This document shows, one piece after another, positions 7,640-16,730 of a stretch of DNA of 64,000 nucleotides. The stretch comes from Butyrivibrio sp. CB08 (GTDB lineage: Bacteria; Bacillota; Clostridia; Lachnospirales; Lachnospiraceae): the NCBI RefSeq assembly GCF_003625485.1, contig NZ_RAIR01000001.1:744001-808000 (forward strand). The letters run 5' to 3'. Each line of letters opens with the position of its first letter. Positions within the stretch are counted from its first letter, which is position 1. Made by a program: the position numbers and the translations under genes. The notes under the pieces were generated by a model. It was not told the origin of the DNA. It was given only the letters and a program-made list of their open reading frames with translations, and did no database searches.

Positions 7640-8383
7640 TTGGAACAAGCAGTTACTATTAAAGGTACCAAGTCCGGAATCATTTTGGTTTTGGATTCGG
7701 AGCCATCTTTTGAATCTCTATCTAAGTCAATTGCTGAAAAGTTTGGGGAAGCAGCATCATTCCTTGGGAAAAACAATATGGGACTTCTGATCAGGGGAAG
7801 AGATCTTTCTGATGCAGAGACTGATGAAGTTGTAAGGATCATCGAAAAAAACTCTGATCTTACGATTTCCTGCATTATTGACGAAGAATCTGACCTTGAG
7901 AGAGTATTTGCCCGTAAAATGGGAAAAGAAGAGCAGCCTGTTATAGCTGGTGAAGTTGTTTCACAGGCTATTGAAGGAATTACAGAGGACACTGCCCTTA
8001 TTTACAAGGGTAATCTCAGATCCGGACAGGACATTTCCAGCGAAAAGAGCATAGTTATTCTCGGAGATGTTAAGCCAGGAGCAAATGTCACATCCTTTGG
8101 AAGTATTTTTATACTTGGGGAACTAAGGGGCAATGCATTTGCTGGGGCTTCAGGAGACAGAAAGAGCGTGATCATGGCTCTTGAACTTGACCCGATCCAG
8201 ATCAGGATAGCTGAGACAATTGCAATATCTCCAGATGCGGAAAAAGGCAATAAGATCAAGGTCAAGAGAAAGAAACTTCTTAAAGATGCAGGTAATGTAC
8301 CTGAGGTTGCTTATATAGAAAATGGTCATATAGTCAAGACCAGCTATGGCACCTCATTTTTGAGACAATTCTATAAAATCTAA
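7640..8383 (+). CDS. minC: Septum site-determining protein MinC
   Basis: MinC blocks FtsZ polymerisation away from mid-cell and is recruited to the membrane by MinD. The 247-residue protein has an N-terminal FtsZ-inhibiting domain (about 1-105). The C-terminal beta-helix (about 120-225) carries the conserved series IVILGDVKPGANVTSFGSIF and ILGELRGNAFAGASGD, the MinD-binding and dimer surface. The start is TTG 7640; no strong ribosome site precedes it (AAAGG is ~15 bases away), so initiation may be weak. It is the first gene of minCDE. Confidence 0.95.
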   Translation: MEQAVTIKGTKSGIILVLDSEPSFESLSKSIAEKFGEAASFLGKNNMGLLIRGRDLSDAETDEVVRIIEKNSDLTISCIIDEESDLERVFARKMGKEEQPVIAGEVVSQAIEGITEDTALIYKGNLRSGQDISSEKSIVILGDVKPGANVTSFGSIFILGELRGNAFAGASGDRKSVIMALELDPIQIRIAETIAISPDAEKGNKIKVKRKKLLKDAGNVPEVAYIENGHIVKTSYGTSFLRQFYKI

Positions 8384-8399
8384 TTTTCAGGAGGAAAAT

Positions 8400-9179
8400 A
8401 TGGGAGAAGTAATAGTTGTAACATCAGGCAAGGGTGGAGTTGGCAAGACCACAACAACAGCCAACCTTGGTACTGGACTTGCCAAGCTTAATAAAAAGGT
8501 AGTTCTTATTGATACAGATATAGGACTTAGAAATCTTGATGTAGTTATGGGTCTTGAAAACAGGATTGTTTACAATCTTGTAGACGTTATTGAGGGAAAT
8601 TGTAAGAGAAATCAGGCACTTATCAAGGACAAAAAGTACGAGAGCCTTTTCCTTCTTCCTGCTGCACAGACCAAGGATAAGACCAGTGTAACACCTGAGC
8701 AGATGAAGAAGCTTACAGATGAGCTCAAGGAAGAGTTTGACTACATCATACTTGACTGCCCGGCAGGAATTGAGCAGGGCTTTAAAAATGCCATCGCTGG
8801 TGCGGACAGAGCTTTAGTTGTAACAACACCTGAGGTTTCTGCTGTTAGAGATGCTGACAGGATCATCGGTCTTTTAGAGGCTAACGAGATCAAAAATCCT
8901 CAGCTTATCGTAAACAGACTTCGTCCTGATATGATAAAGAGAGGCGATATGATGTCTGCAGAGGATGTAGTTGATATCCTTGCTGTTGAACTTATCGGAC
9001 AGGTTCCAGATGATGAGAACATCGTTGTGGCTACCAATAATGGTGAGCCTTTAGTTGGCGATAACTCACTGGCTGGTCAGGCATATATGAATATCTGCAG
9101 AAGAGTGACAGGTGAAAACGTACCATTTTTAGATCTTGATTCTAAAAAGGGACTTTTCTCATGGCTTCGCAAGAAATAA
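8400..9179 (+). CDS. minD: Septum site-determining ATPase MinD
   Basis: Membrane-cycling ParA/MinD ATPase that positions MinC and is released by MinE. The deviant Walker A motif GKGGVGKT is at residues 10-17, with the signature Lys11. DTDIGLRNLDVVMGLE follows, and YIILDCPAG is the Walker B region. The C-terminal KKGLFSWLRKK is the amphipathic membrane-targeting helix. Length (259) is standard. AGGAGG precedes the ATG. Confidence 0.97.
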   Translation: MGEVIVVTSGKGGVGKTTTTANLGTGLAKLNKKVVLIDTDIGLRNLDVVMGLENRIVYNLVDVIEGNCKRNQALIKDKKYESLFLLPAAQTKDKTSVTPEQMKKLTDELKEEFDYIILDCPAGIEQGFKNAIAGADRALVVTTPEVSAVRDADRIIGLLEANEIKNPQLIVNRLRPDMIKRGDMMSAEDVVDILAVELIGQVPDDENIVVATNNGEPLVGDNSLAGQAYMNICRRVTGENVPFLDLDSKKGLFSWLRKK

Positions 9180-9194
9180 TAGGGGGACTTTAAG

Positions 9195-9473
9195 GTGAAG
9201 ATTACTGATATTTTCAAAAAGAAATCATCTAGTGATGTCGCTAAAGACCGCCTCAAGCTCGTCCTTGTTTCTGACAGAGCCAGCTGCTCACCAGAGCTTA
9301 TGCAGAGAATCAGAAGTGACATCATAGAAGTATTATCAAAATATGCTGAAATTGATATGGATGGAATCGATATCAATTTCACCCAGATGGATGCAGAAGA
9401 CAATACAGGTAAGACATTACCTGCGCTTTACGCAAATATTCCTATCAAAAACATGAATCACAATGTGAAATAA
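9195..9473 (+). CDS. minE: Cell division topological specificity factor MinE
   Basis: MinE stimulates MinD ATPase and creates the oscillation or gradient that spares mid-cell. The 92-residue protein has the conserved KDRLKLVLVSDRA segment (about residues 18-30; the anti-MinCD strand/helix) and the C-terminal dimerisation part with DMDGIDINF. It starts with GTG 9195 after AGGGGGA. It is fewer than 20 bases from minD and only 1 base from the P-type ATPase that follows. Confidence 0.93.
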   Translation: MKITDIFKKKSSSDVAKDRLKLVLVSDRASCSPELMQRIRSDIIEVLSKYAEIDMDGIDINFTQMDAEDNTGKTLPALYANIPIKNMNHNVK

Positions 9474-9474
9474 T

Positions 9475-11880
9475 ATGGATTATACAAATGTAGGGCTTAC
9501 TCAGGCAGAGGCGAAAGCTCTTTATGACCAGGGTAAGGGCAATGTACAAATTGAGAATATTGGCAAGACCACTAAGGATATTATCAGGGAGAACATTTTT
9601 ACATACTTCAACTTGATCTTCTTTATCATGGCCGTGCTTCTTGTTATATCGGGAGCCTGGAACTCACTTACCTTCCTTCCGGTTATTATTTGTAATGCTC
9701 TGATTGGTATTTTTCAGGGAATCAAGGCGAAAAATGTTCTTGATAAACTGAAAGTACTGAATCAATCCTCAGCCATAGCCATAAGGGACGGCGATGAGAG
9801 AATAGTTCCTCTTGATAAACTGGTTCTTGGAGATGTGATCGTATTATCTGCCGGTAGTCAGATCTGTGCTGATGCTGTGGTTGTTGAAGGCGAAGTTGCA
9901 GTAAATGAAGCTCTGCTTACTGGAGAAGCTGATGAGATCGTTAAAAAGAGCGGATCTGAGCTTATGTCTGGAAGCTTTGTGGTATCCGGTAAGTGTCTTG
10001 CAAAGCTTACAAGTGTTGGAATGGACTCATACATTTCAAAACTTATGCTAAAAGCCAAGAAGATGCCCTCTTCTGAACAGTCCGAGATGGTCAAGTCTAT
10101 CAATAAGATTGTTGCATTTGCTGGTCTTATTATTATCCCTATTGGAATAGCTCTTTTCGTTCAGAGCTTTTATATTCAGGGCAATTCCTTTGCAGAGAGC
10201 ATTCCTTCCATGGTGGCTGCTCTGATTGGAATGATACCTGAAGGATTGTATCTTCTTCTTAGTATCACCCTTGGTCTTAGCACTATCAGACTTGCCAAGC
10301 AGAAGGTAATGCTTCACGACATGAGGAGTATTGAATCACTTGCAAGAGTTGATACTATATGCGTTGATAAAACCGGAACTATAACTGACAACAGTATGCT
10401 TGTTGCTGATGCAGTTCTTGCTGATGGAACCAAGGACCCAGAAGCAATGAACTATTATGAAAACCTCATTGCAGATTACATTGGATGTGTGCCTGATGAC
10501 AATATTACAATGCATGCTCTTGAGGACTATTTCCCTATCAGAAATAGTAGAACCTGTGTATCATTCCATTCGTTTTCATCAAAATACAAATACAGCGCTG
10601 TTCAGTTCACTGACGGTACATATGTATTGGGTGCTCCTGAGTTCGTTCTTAGAGATAATATAGCTGAGTATCAGGAGCTTATAACATATTACGCAAGCAG
10701 GGGACTTAGAGTTTTGTGCTTTGCCAGCTACTTTGGCGGCGCAGATGGAACACAGATAATTGATGAGAATGCTGAGAATATCTCTGTAGATGTTCCTGAT
10801 CATTCTCTGGAAGGCGCAAAAACTGTGCCGCTTGTGTTCATTCTTTTACAGAATCCTATCAGGGAAGCTGCTCCTGCAACCTTTAGCTACTTCAGGAAAC
10901 AGGGTGTAGATGTAAAGGTTATCTCTGGTGATAATCCGCTTACGGTATCTGAAGTTGCCAAAAATGCCGGAATTGAAAATGCTGACAGATTTGTGGATGC
11001 CAGCACTTTGGAAGAAGAAGACATCAGAGAAGCAGTAAGAAGATACACTGTATTTGGACGAGTGTCTCCAGAGCAGAAACAGAAGATCATCAGAGCTCTA
11101 AAAAAAGATGGCCATACAGTTGCCATGACAGGAGATGGTGTTAATGACATCCTTGCCATGAAAGATGCCGACTGTTCCATAGCTATGGCCGCTGGTTCAG
11201 AAGCTGCAGTTCAGGCTGCACAGGTGGTTCTTATGGACTCTGATTTTTCAAAGATGCCTAAGATAGTTGGAGAGGGTCGCAGGAACATTAACAATATTGA
11301 GAGAACAGCCACTTTGTTCCTGGTTAAGAACATTTTCTCACTGCTATTAGCTGTCTTTTCGATTATAAATGTACTGACATACCCGCTTCAGCCATCACAG
11401 ATAACTATGGTCAGCCTTGTAAATATTGGAATTCCGGGATTTTTCCTTGCTATGGAGCCAAATAACAGGCGAATTGAAGGGAATTTCCTTGTAAAGGTTC
11501 TTTTGAAAGCAATGCCTGCGGCGCTGACAGACTTTTTTGCCATAGCAGCCCTTGTTATATTTGGAAATACCTTTGGGGTTTCAGCAGAAGATGTGTCCGT
11601 TGCAGCTACATTTCTTCTTGCGATTGTAGGATTTATCATTCTGGCCAATATCTGCGCGCCTCTTAATGGCTACAGCCTTCGTATTATCATCGGATGTATA
11701 GTTGGCATGATAGTTGGAGCGATATTCTTCCATGACCTGTTCTCTATCAGCTATGTATCTGTAGAATGCGTTATGTTGTTTGTCCTGTTTGCGATTGCGA
11801 CAGAGCCGTTTATGAGATATCTGACCATGATATTTACAGCGGTGGAAGACAGACTGCAAAAATTTTTTAATCAAAAATAA
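9475..11880 (+). CDS. P-type cation-transporting ATPase, CtpE/YfgQ-like
   Basis: An 801-residue P-type ATPase predicted to pump a cation across the cytoplasmic membrane. Seen in order: two N-terminal helices (about 40-85); actuator domain with LTGEADEIV (the TGE motif); helices with the M4 motif MIPEGLYLL; phosphorylation motif DKTGT with Asp298; nucleotide domain; hinge TGDGVNDILAMKDAD; and six C-terminal helices. It has no N-terminal heavy-metal domain and no CPC motif. The PEGL motif and ~800-residue length resemble mycobacterial CtpE, a Ca2+ importer; the substrate here is inference. It begins 1 base after minE, so it is probably co-transcribed with minCDE. Confidence 0.88.
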   Translation: MDYTNVGLTQAEAKALYDQGKGNVQIENIGKTTKDIIRENIFTYFNLIFFIMAVLLVISGAWNSLTFLPVIICNALIGIFQGIKAKNVLDKLKVLNQSSAIAIRDGDERIVPLDKLVLGDVIVLSAGSQICADAVVVEGEVAVNEALLTGEADEIVKKSGSELMSGSFVVSGKCLAKLTSVGMDSYISKLMLKAKKMPSSEQSEMVKSINKIVAFAGLIIIPIGIALFVQSFYIQGNSFAESIPSMVAALIGMIPEGLYLLLSITLGLSTIRLAKQKVMLHDMRSIESLARVDTICVDKTGTITDNSMLVADAVLADGTKDPEAMNYYENLIADYIGCVPDDNITMHALEDYFPIRNSRTCVSFHSFSSKYKYSAVQFTDGTYVLGAPEFVLRDNIAEYQELITYYASRGLRVLCFASYFGGADGTQIIDENAENISVDVPDHSLEGAKTVPLVFILLQNPIREAAPATFSYFRKQGVDVKVISGDNPLTVSEVAKNAGIENADRFVDASTLEEEDIREAVRRYTVFGRVSPEQKQKIIRALKKDGHTVAMTGDGVNDILAMKDADCSIAMAAGSEAAVQAAQVVLMDSDFSKMPKIVGEGRRNINNIERTATLFLVKNIFSLLLAVFSIINVLTYPLQPSQITMVSLVNIGIPGFFLAMEPNNRRIEGNFLVKVLLKAMPAALTDFFAIAALVIFGNTFGVSAEDVSVAATFLLAIVGFIILANICAPLNGYSLRIIIGCIVGMIVGAIFFHDLFSISYVSVECVMLFVLFAIATEPFMRYLTMIFTAVEDRLQKFFNQK

Positions 11881-11889
11881 AGTAATAAT

Positions 11890-11918
11890 TTAACCACATT
11901 ATTATTTTGTGTTATAAT
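11890..11918 (+). promoter_or_regulatory. Promoter of the MarR-family gene
   Basis: TTAACC (11890-11895), a 17-base spacer, and consensus TATAAT (11913-11918) with TGT directly upstream (extended -10). It lies 36 bases before the start codon. Confidence 0.65.
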
Positions 11919-11953
11919 AAATAGCATAAAATTCAATTCAGGAGTATTTTGTA

Positions 11954-12394
11954 ATGGAAAAACAAGAAAAATATGATTCATTAAAGCTTGGTAATCAGTT
12001 ATGTTTCCCGCTCTATGCATGTTCTAAGGAGATTATCAGGAAATATAAGCCATATTTGGATGATATTGATCTTACATATACCCAGTATATTGCAATGATG
12101 GTTCTCTGGGAGAAGAAGACCGTCAATGTTAAGACACTGGGAGAGTGTTTATATCTTGATTCTGGTACACTTACACCTGTTCTTAAAAAGCTTGAGTCCA
12201 AGGGATATATCACAAGGGAGAGATCCAGTGAAGATGAGAGAAATCTTGTGGTATCCATAACCCCTGAGGGCGAGAAACTCAAGGATAAAGCTTTGTCTAT
12301 TCCACCTGCAATGGGATCATGTGTCAAACTTACTGAAGAAGAGTACAGATTACTCTATAAGCTTTTATATAAGATTATTGGAAATGTTAGATAA
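11954..12394 (+). CDS. MarR-family transcriptional regulator
   Basis: A 146-residue winged-helix regulator. The recognition region reads VKTLGECLYLDSGTLTPVLKKLESKGYITRERSSEDERN (about residues 61-99, shown here as a location rather than a motif), with the characteristic wing DERN. The N-terminal LCFPLYACSKEIIRKY resembles OhrR/SarZ-type MarR proteins. Cys23 near the N-terminus (in YACSKE) is at the position of the redox-sensing Cys of OhrR, suggesting a peroxide or redox sensor. No obvious target gene adjoins it. Confidence 0.85.
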   Translation: MEKQEKYDSLKLGNQLCFPLYACSKEIIRKYKPYLDDIDLTYTQYIAMMVLWEKKTVNVKTLGECLYLDSGTLTPVLKKLESKGYITRERSSEDERNLVVSITPEGEKLKDKALSIPPAMGSCVKLTEEEYRLLYKLLYKIIGNVR

Positions 12395-12400
12395 TCTTTA

Positions 12401-12428
12401 TTGATTTTTTTTTCACATGATATATAAT
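12401..12428 (+). promoter_or_regulatory. Promoter of the csoR-ech-hyp operon
   Basis: TTGATT (12401-12406), a 16-base spacer, and consensus TATAAT (12423-12428). It overlaps the end of the MarR gene region and is the only good promoter before the hydrogenase genes, so it probably drives the ~10 kb transcript. Confidence 0.65.
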
Positions 12429-12443
12429 GATATTCGGTCAGAT

Positions 12444-12507
12444 GTGCGTTTTCTGTGACTTTTCTTTCTTTGCTCTGCAAAGTCAAAAAATTAACAAGGG
12501 GACGCAC
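12444..12507 (+). promoter_or_regulatory. Leader hairpin and G-tract before the CsoR-type gene
   Basis: The leader can fold on itself: GTGCGT (12444-12449) pairs with ACGCAC (12502-12507), and inside it TGACTTT (12456-12462) pairs with AAAGTCA (12479-12485). The GGGG tract at 12498-12501, flanked by A/T-rich sequence, resembles the G-tract core of CsoR/RcnR operators. Whether the element works as RNA, as an operator or neither is unknown. It ends 10 bases before the ribosome site. Confidence 0.4.
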
Positions 12508-12528
12508 TTTATTTTTGGAGGTTTTTTT

Positions 12529-12858
12529 ATGAGTTCTCATGATCATGATGAGAGCCTGGATCACGGGCATGGTCATCACCATCACCACCATGATCCGGAG
12601 CACATGAAGGCCATAACTAACAGGCTTTCAAAGGCTATTGGTCATCTTGAGTCAGTCAAAAAGATGGTTGAAGATGACAGGGACTGCACTGAAGTCCTGA
12701 TACAGCTAGCAGCTGTTCGCTCCGCTATCAATAACTGCGGAAAAGAAATACTTAAGGAACACATGAGTCACTGTATTGTTCATGCTGTTCAGGACGGCGA
12801 TGAGAAGGCAATTGCTGATCTCAATGAAGCTGTTGATAAATTTATGAAAAACTCATAG
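12529..12858 (+). CDS. CsoR/RcnR-family metal-sensing repressor with His-rich N-terminus
   Basis: A 109-residue all-helical DUF156 protein predicted to be a metal-responsive repressor. Cys53, His78 and Cys82 reproduce the spacing of the CsoR metal site (Cys36-His61-Cys65 in M. tuberculosis). The N-terminus is packed with His (residues 4-25, with a six-His run at 16-21). ATG 12529 was chosen over an upstream ATG (12427) because TTTGGAGG is 8 bases away and homology begins here. It lies 37 bases before echA with no intervening promoter, so it probably controls its own operon. Since the operon makes a NiFe enzyme, Ni(II) is the likelier effector, although the Cys-His-Cys set would also fit Cu(I). 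Confidence 0.88.
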   Translation: MSSHDHDESLDHGHGHHHHHHDPEHMKAITNRLSKAIGHLESVKKMVEDDRDCTEVLIQLAAVRSAINNCGKEILKEHMSHCIVHAVQDGDEKAIADLNEAVDKFMKNS

Positions 12859-12895
12859 GTAGTTGTGAGATTTTATGTGAAAGGGGCGAAACACC

Positions 12896-14824
12896 TTGTC
12901 TATTCCAATTTTAAGTGTAGTAAATTTTCTAATCCTATTTCCCTTTATCATGGCAGCACTTATCTTCATTTTAAAAGAGGCTAGTCCTCTTAGAAGCGCA
13001 GTTATCATGCTTGGTGGTTTTACAATCATGGCCAGCGCTATTTATGTTGCTGTCAATGTACTTATTTCAGGAGATCCATCGCAGTTCGTTTATCTTGAGC
13101 ATACACATATTTCTGATACTATCGCTGTTTGCGGCGAGGTATTCCTTATGCTTTTAGTATGCTTCCTTTCAATCAAGTACAAGAAATACTATGCGATCAT
13201 CTTTTCACTGGCAGGAACAATTCCTGTTCTCTGGATGGATCTTACAGGCAGAGCAGTAGAGGGCAATGCTCATGTGAGAATTGATACCTTTGCAGCTGTT
13301 ATGTACCTGATTGTAGGTGTTGTAGGTATCCTTATCTGTATCTATGCTTCAGGTTATATGAAGGATTACCATCATCATCACACAGATGTGCAGGACAGAT
13401 CCAATTACTTTATTGCTCTTATGTTTGTATTCCTTGGAGCAATGTTTGGACTTATTTCATCTGATTCACTTTCCTGGATCTATTTCTTCTGGGAGATCAC
13501 ATCAGTATGTTCATTCCTTATGATCGGTTATACAAGAACTCAGGAGGCTGTTAATAACTCCTTTAGAGCTCTTTGGATGAACCTTCTTGGTGGATGCGGT
13601 TTTGCTGCTGGTCTAATGATCTGCAACCTCGGTCTTGGCATCTCTAACTTAAGCCAGGTAACAGAGGGCGGTAATGAGCTTGTTATTGTACCTGTTACAT
13701 TATTTGCATTTGCAGCTCTTACCAAGAGCGCACAGTTCCCATTCTCAAGATGGCTTCTTGGCGCCATGGTTGCACCTACACCATCAAGTGCGCTTCTTCA
13801 CTCAGCTACAATGGTTAAGATCGGTGTTTATATGCTGATCAGACTTTCACCTATAATGTATGGCACACTGACAGGTGTTATGATCACTGTCATTGGTGGA
13901 TTTACATTCTTTACAGCATCACTTCTTGCTATCACAGTAAGCGATGGCAAAAAGGTTCTTGCTTATTCAACAATTTCAAACCTTGGTCTTATTACAGCCT
14001 GCGCTGGTACTGGTACACCTGAGGGTGTCTGGGCGGCTGTAATGCTTGTTCTTTTCCATGCTGTATCCAAGTCACTTCTGTTCCAGACAGTTGGTGATAT
14101 TGAGAACTGCATGCACAGCCGTGACATCGAGGATATGCACGGTCTTATCATCAAGCTTCCAAGACTTGCATTTATTATGATCATTGGTATCTGCGGTATG
14201 TTCCTTGCTCCATTTGGTATGCTTGTTTCCAAGTGGGCAGCTCTTAAATCATTCGTAGATTCAGGTTCTGTATGGCTTGTTCTTTTCCTTGTATTTGGTT
14301 CAGGAAGCACACTTTTCTATTGGGCAAAGTGGCTTGGCAAGATCTGTACAGTAATCCATCAGTCCTTCGAGCTTGAAGACATTACACCAAGAAGTGAGAT
14401 GGTTTCAATTTTCCCACTTACTTCACTTATTATCATCATGTGCTTTGCATTCCCTTGGATGTCAGGCAACATGATCCAGCCTATTCTTGATGAGGCATTC
14501 CATACTAACATCCCTGATGTTATCGGTGGTTCTGATGTCATCATCATGATGATCATGGTAGCTATGGTATTTATGATCCCTATTGGATCAAGATTCCTTT
14601 CAATTGGTAAGAAATCCAAGATGACAATGTCTTATGTTGCCGGTGTAAATGCTGGTGATGACAGACATTACATTGATTCTTTTGGAAAAGAGAGAGCTCT
14701 TTACATGTCAAACTGGTACATGAGAGACTTCTTTGGCGAGGATAAACTTCTTTCTCCTTGCGTTTGGGTAGCAGCTGTACTTGTGGCAGTAATGCTTATC
14801 GTAGTAGTAGGAGGTGCTATCTGA
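12896..14824 (+). CDS. echA: Ech hydrogenase antiporter-like subunit EchA (NuoL family)
   Basis: Large integral membrane subunit of the energy-converting hydrogenase, homologous to the Mrp/NuoL ion-pumping subunits. The 642 residues form about 15 hydrophobic helices. The proton-channel core is visible: WEITSVCSFLMIGY (Glu of helix 5), FALAALTKSAQFPFSRWL (Lys-bearing half-helix 7) and LLHSATMVKIGVYM (helix 8). A short HHHH occurs in a loop near residue 160. It starts with TTG 12896 after AAAGGGG. It overlaps echB by 1 base. Confidence 0.9.
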   Translation: MSIPILSVVNFLILFPFIMAALIFILKEASPLRSAVIMLGGFTIMASAIYVAVNVLISGDPSQFVYLEHTHISDTIAVCGEVFLMLLVCFLSIKYKKYYAIIFSLAGTIPVLWMDLTGRAVEGNAHVRIDTFAAVMYLIVGVVGILICIYASGYMKDYHHHHTDVQDRSNYFIALMFVFLGAMFGLISSDSLSWIYFFWEITSVCSFLMIGYTRTQEAVNNSFRALWMNLLGGCGFAAGLMICNLGLGISNLSQVTEGGNELVIVPVTLFAFAALTKSAQFPFSRWLLGAMVAPTPSSALLHSATMVKIGVYMLIRLSPIMYGTLTGVMITVIGGFTFFTASLLAITVSDGKKVLAYSTISNLGLITACAGTGTPEGVWAAVMLVLFHAVSKSLLFQTVGDIENCMHSRDIEDMHGLIIKLPRLAFIMIIGICGMFLAPFGMLVSKWAALKSFVDSGSVWLVLFLVFGSGSTLFYWAKWLGKICTVIHQSFELEDITPRSEMVSIFPLTSLIIIMCFAFPWMSGNMIQPILDEAFHTNIPDVIGGSDVIIMMIMVAMVFMIPIGSRFLSIGKKSKMTMSYVAGVNAGDDRHYIDSFGKERALYMSNWYMRDFFGEDKLLSPCVWVAAVLVAVMLIVVVGGAI

Positions 14825-15693
14825 TGGAAATCAATTTTATTATTAAAGCTGTTCTTTATTTAGTATTAGCACCGCTCCTTGGCGGACTTTTATCAGGAAC
14901 TGACAGACTCTTTGCTGCACGTATGCAGGGAAGGCAGGGGCCACCAATCATCCAGCCTTTCTACGATGTCAATAAGCTCCTTCACAAGCAGACCACCGTT
15001 GTTAACAGTATTCAGGTTCTATTTGTCACAGGATACCTTATTATGACAGTATTCACTGGATGCCTGTTCTTTGGCGGCGGAGATATGCTCCTTGTATTTT
15101 TTGCTCTTTCAATGTCAGAAGTTCTTATGGTTATGGCAGCTTTCTCAACCAATGGACCTTACAGTATCATGGGTGCCCAGAGAGAACTTCTCCAGATGAT
15201 GTGCTATGAGCCAATGACACTTCTTGTTGCTATCGGTTTTTACTACGCACAGGGAAGCTTCATGGTTTCAGACCTTGTCAAAGCAGAAACACCCGCGATC
15301 ATCCAGCTTCCAGGCTTCTTTATTGGATTCGTATTTATCCTTATAATCAAGCTTCGCAAGTCACCATTTGACCTTAGTACTTCTCACCACATGCACCAGG
15401 AGATGGTTAAGGGTCTTACAACAGACCTTTCAGGTAACAACCTGGCATTTGTAGAGATCGCTGAGTGGTATGACACAATCCTTATGATGGGTATTGTAGG
15501 AATGTTCTTTATTACAGCTAACCCAATCAGCAGGATATGGGCTTTAATTGCCGTAATTGTAGTATTCTTCATTGAGACACTTATTGATAATATATTCCCA
15601 CGAGTTAAGTATATTACAATGCTCAAGGTAACATGGGCTGTAATCCTTGTATTTGCGGGAACCAATTTGCTGATTCTTAATGTACTTAAGTAA
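14824..15693 (+). CDS. echB: Ech hydrogenase membrane subunit EchB (NuoH family)
   Basis: Membrane anchor linking the hydrophilic arm to the ion pump. It has 289 residues and about eight membrane helices. The conserved GRQGPPIIQPFYDVNKLL (about residues 38-55) is the NuoH/EchB signature loop, and LRKSPFDLSTSHHMHQEMVK is the second. ATG 14824 overlaps the echA stop (TGATG), implying coupled translation; an in-frame extension upstream would run inside echA and is rejected. Confidence 0.92.
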   Translation: MEINFIIKAVLYLVLAPLLGGLLSGTDRLFAARMQGRQGPPIIQPFYDVNKLLHKQTTVVNSIQVLFVTGYLIMTVFTGCLFFGGGDMLLVFFALSMSEVLMVMAAFSTNGPYSIMGAQRELLQMMCYEPMTLLVAIGFYYAQGSFMVSDLVKAETPAIIQLPGFFIGFVFILIIKLRKSPFDLSTSHHMHQEMVKGLTTDLSGNNLAFVEIAEWYDTILMMGIVGMFFITANPISRIWALIAVIVVFFIETLIDNIFPRVKYITMLKVTWAVILVFAGTNLLILNVLK

Positions 15694-15713
15694 AATGGAA
15701 GGGATATTGATCA

Positions 15714-16385
15714 ATGAATATTGCTAAATCACCATGGGTGTTACATTATGATGGATCCAGCTGTAATGGCTGTGATATCGAAGTTCTTGCGACAATGACT
15801 CCAATGTATGATGTTGAGAGATTTGGAATCATTAATACAGGTAATCCTAAGCATGCAGACGTACTGCTTCTTACAGGAGGTATCAATGCTCAGACAGCTC
15901 CTGTTGTAAGACAGCTTTACAATATGATGCCAGATCCTAAGGTAGTAGTTGCATGCGGAATCTGTGCTTGCGATGGTGGAATTTTCAAGGAGTGCTACAA
16001 CATCTTAGGCGGCGCTGACAAGGTTGTTCCTGTTGACGTTTATGTTCCTGGATGTGCTGTAAGACCTGAAGCTCTTATTGAGGGCGTGGTTAAGGCAGTT
16101 GGACTTCTTGAGGAAAAGAGAAAGAAGTTAAAAGAGTCATTGAAGCAGGGATACTGTTCAGTAGACTACAGCAAGATGGCTATTCATATGACTGCTGATG
16201 ATTATGATCCAAGTAACCAGTATGATGCAGTTCTTACTGAAGAAGCTCTTCGCCAGCAGGCAGAGGAGAAGATCAAGGCTTCAAGTAAGCCACCTGTACC
16301 TGCAGCCGCTGCTCCTAAGCCAGCTCCTGCTGCAGCACCAGCTACAGCACCTGCACCAGCTGCTGAGAAAGGGGACAATGCATAA
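15714..16385 (+). CDS. echC: Ech hydrogenase small subunit EchC (NuoB family) with Ala/Pro tail
   Basis: Small [NiFe]-hydrogenase subunit carrying the proximal [4Fe-4S] cluster. Candidate ligands are Cys17 and Cys20 (SSCNGCDIE), Cys84 in the CGICACDGG motif and Cys114 in VPGCAVRPE, as in NuoB. Family members are usually 140-180 residues; here the 223-residue protein ends with a low-complexity Ala/Pro/Lys tail (about 183-223). The stop overlaps the echD start by 1 base. Confidence 0.93.
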   Translation: MNIAKSPWVLHYDGSSCNGCDIEVLATMTPMYDVERFGIINTGNPKHADVLLLTGGINAQTAPVVRQLYNMMPDPKVVVACGICACDGGIFKECYNILGGADKVVPVDVYVPGCAVRPEALIEGVVKAVGLLEEKRKKLKESLKQGYCSVDYSKMAIHMTADDYDPSNQYDAVLTEEALRQQAEEKIKASSKPPVPAAAAPKPAPAAAPATAPAPAAEKGDNA

Positions 16386-16717
16386 TGAATACAGAATTTA
16401 TAAATGTTAATCCTGAGAGCATCATTGATGAGTCTCAGAAGCTTAAATTTGCAGGCTACCATCTTATCCAGCAGTGTGCCACAAGAGTTCCAGATGCATA
16501 TGAACTCATTTATACCTTTGGCAAGGATCTGGAGATGAAGAATCTTAAGATGACACTTCCTGAGGACCAGGAGATCTCAAGTATCACTAGCATTTTTCCA
16601 TGTGCTTTTATCTATGAGAACGAGATGCACGATCTGTTCGGAGTACAGATCAAGATGATCAACATTGACTTTGAGGGTAAGCTCTATCGCACAGCTATAG
16701 AGACACCATTTAAATAA
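16385..16717 (+). CDS. echD: Ech hydrogenase subunit EchD (NuoC family)
   Basis: Hydrophilic connecting subunit that packs against EchE. Its 110 residues include the NuoC-like SITSIFPCAFIYENEMHDLFGV (about residues 67-88) and the MINIDFEGKLY ending. It is short, as usual for Ech EchD compared with respiratory NuoC. It overlaps the echC stop by 1 base and lies 13 bases before echE. Confidence 0.9.
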   Translation: MNTEFINVNPESIIDESQKLKFAGYHLIQQCATRVPDAYELIYTFGKDLEMKNLKMTLPEDQEISSITSIFPCAFIYENEMHDLFGVQIKMINIDFEGKLYRTAIETPFK

Positions 16718-16730
16718 TCGGAGGGAAGAA

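Noticed and set aside
12529..12608. Six-His run as an engineered affinity tag
   Set aside because: The His are scattered (4, 6, 12, 14, 16-21, 25) and use natural codons in a native gene; metal binding is the simpler explanation.
14758..14823. Longer N-terminus for EchB from an upstream start
   Set aside because: It would lie inside the end of echA; ATG 14824 overlaps the stop and matches the family start.
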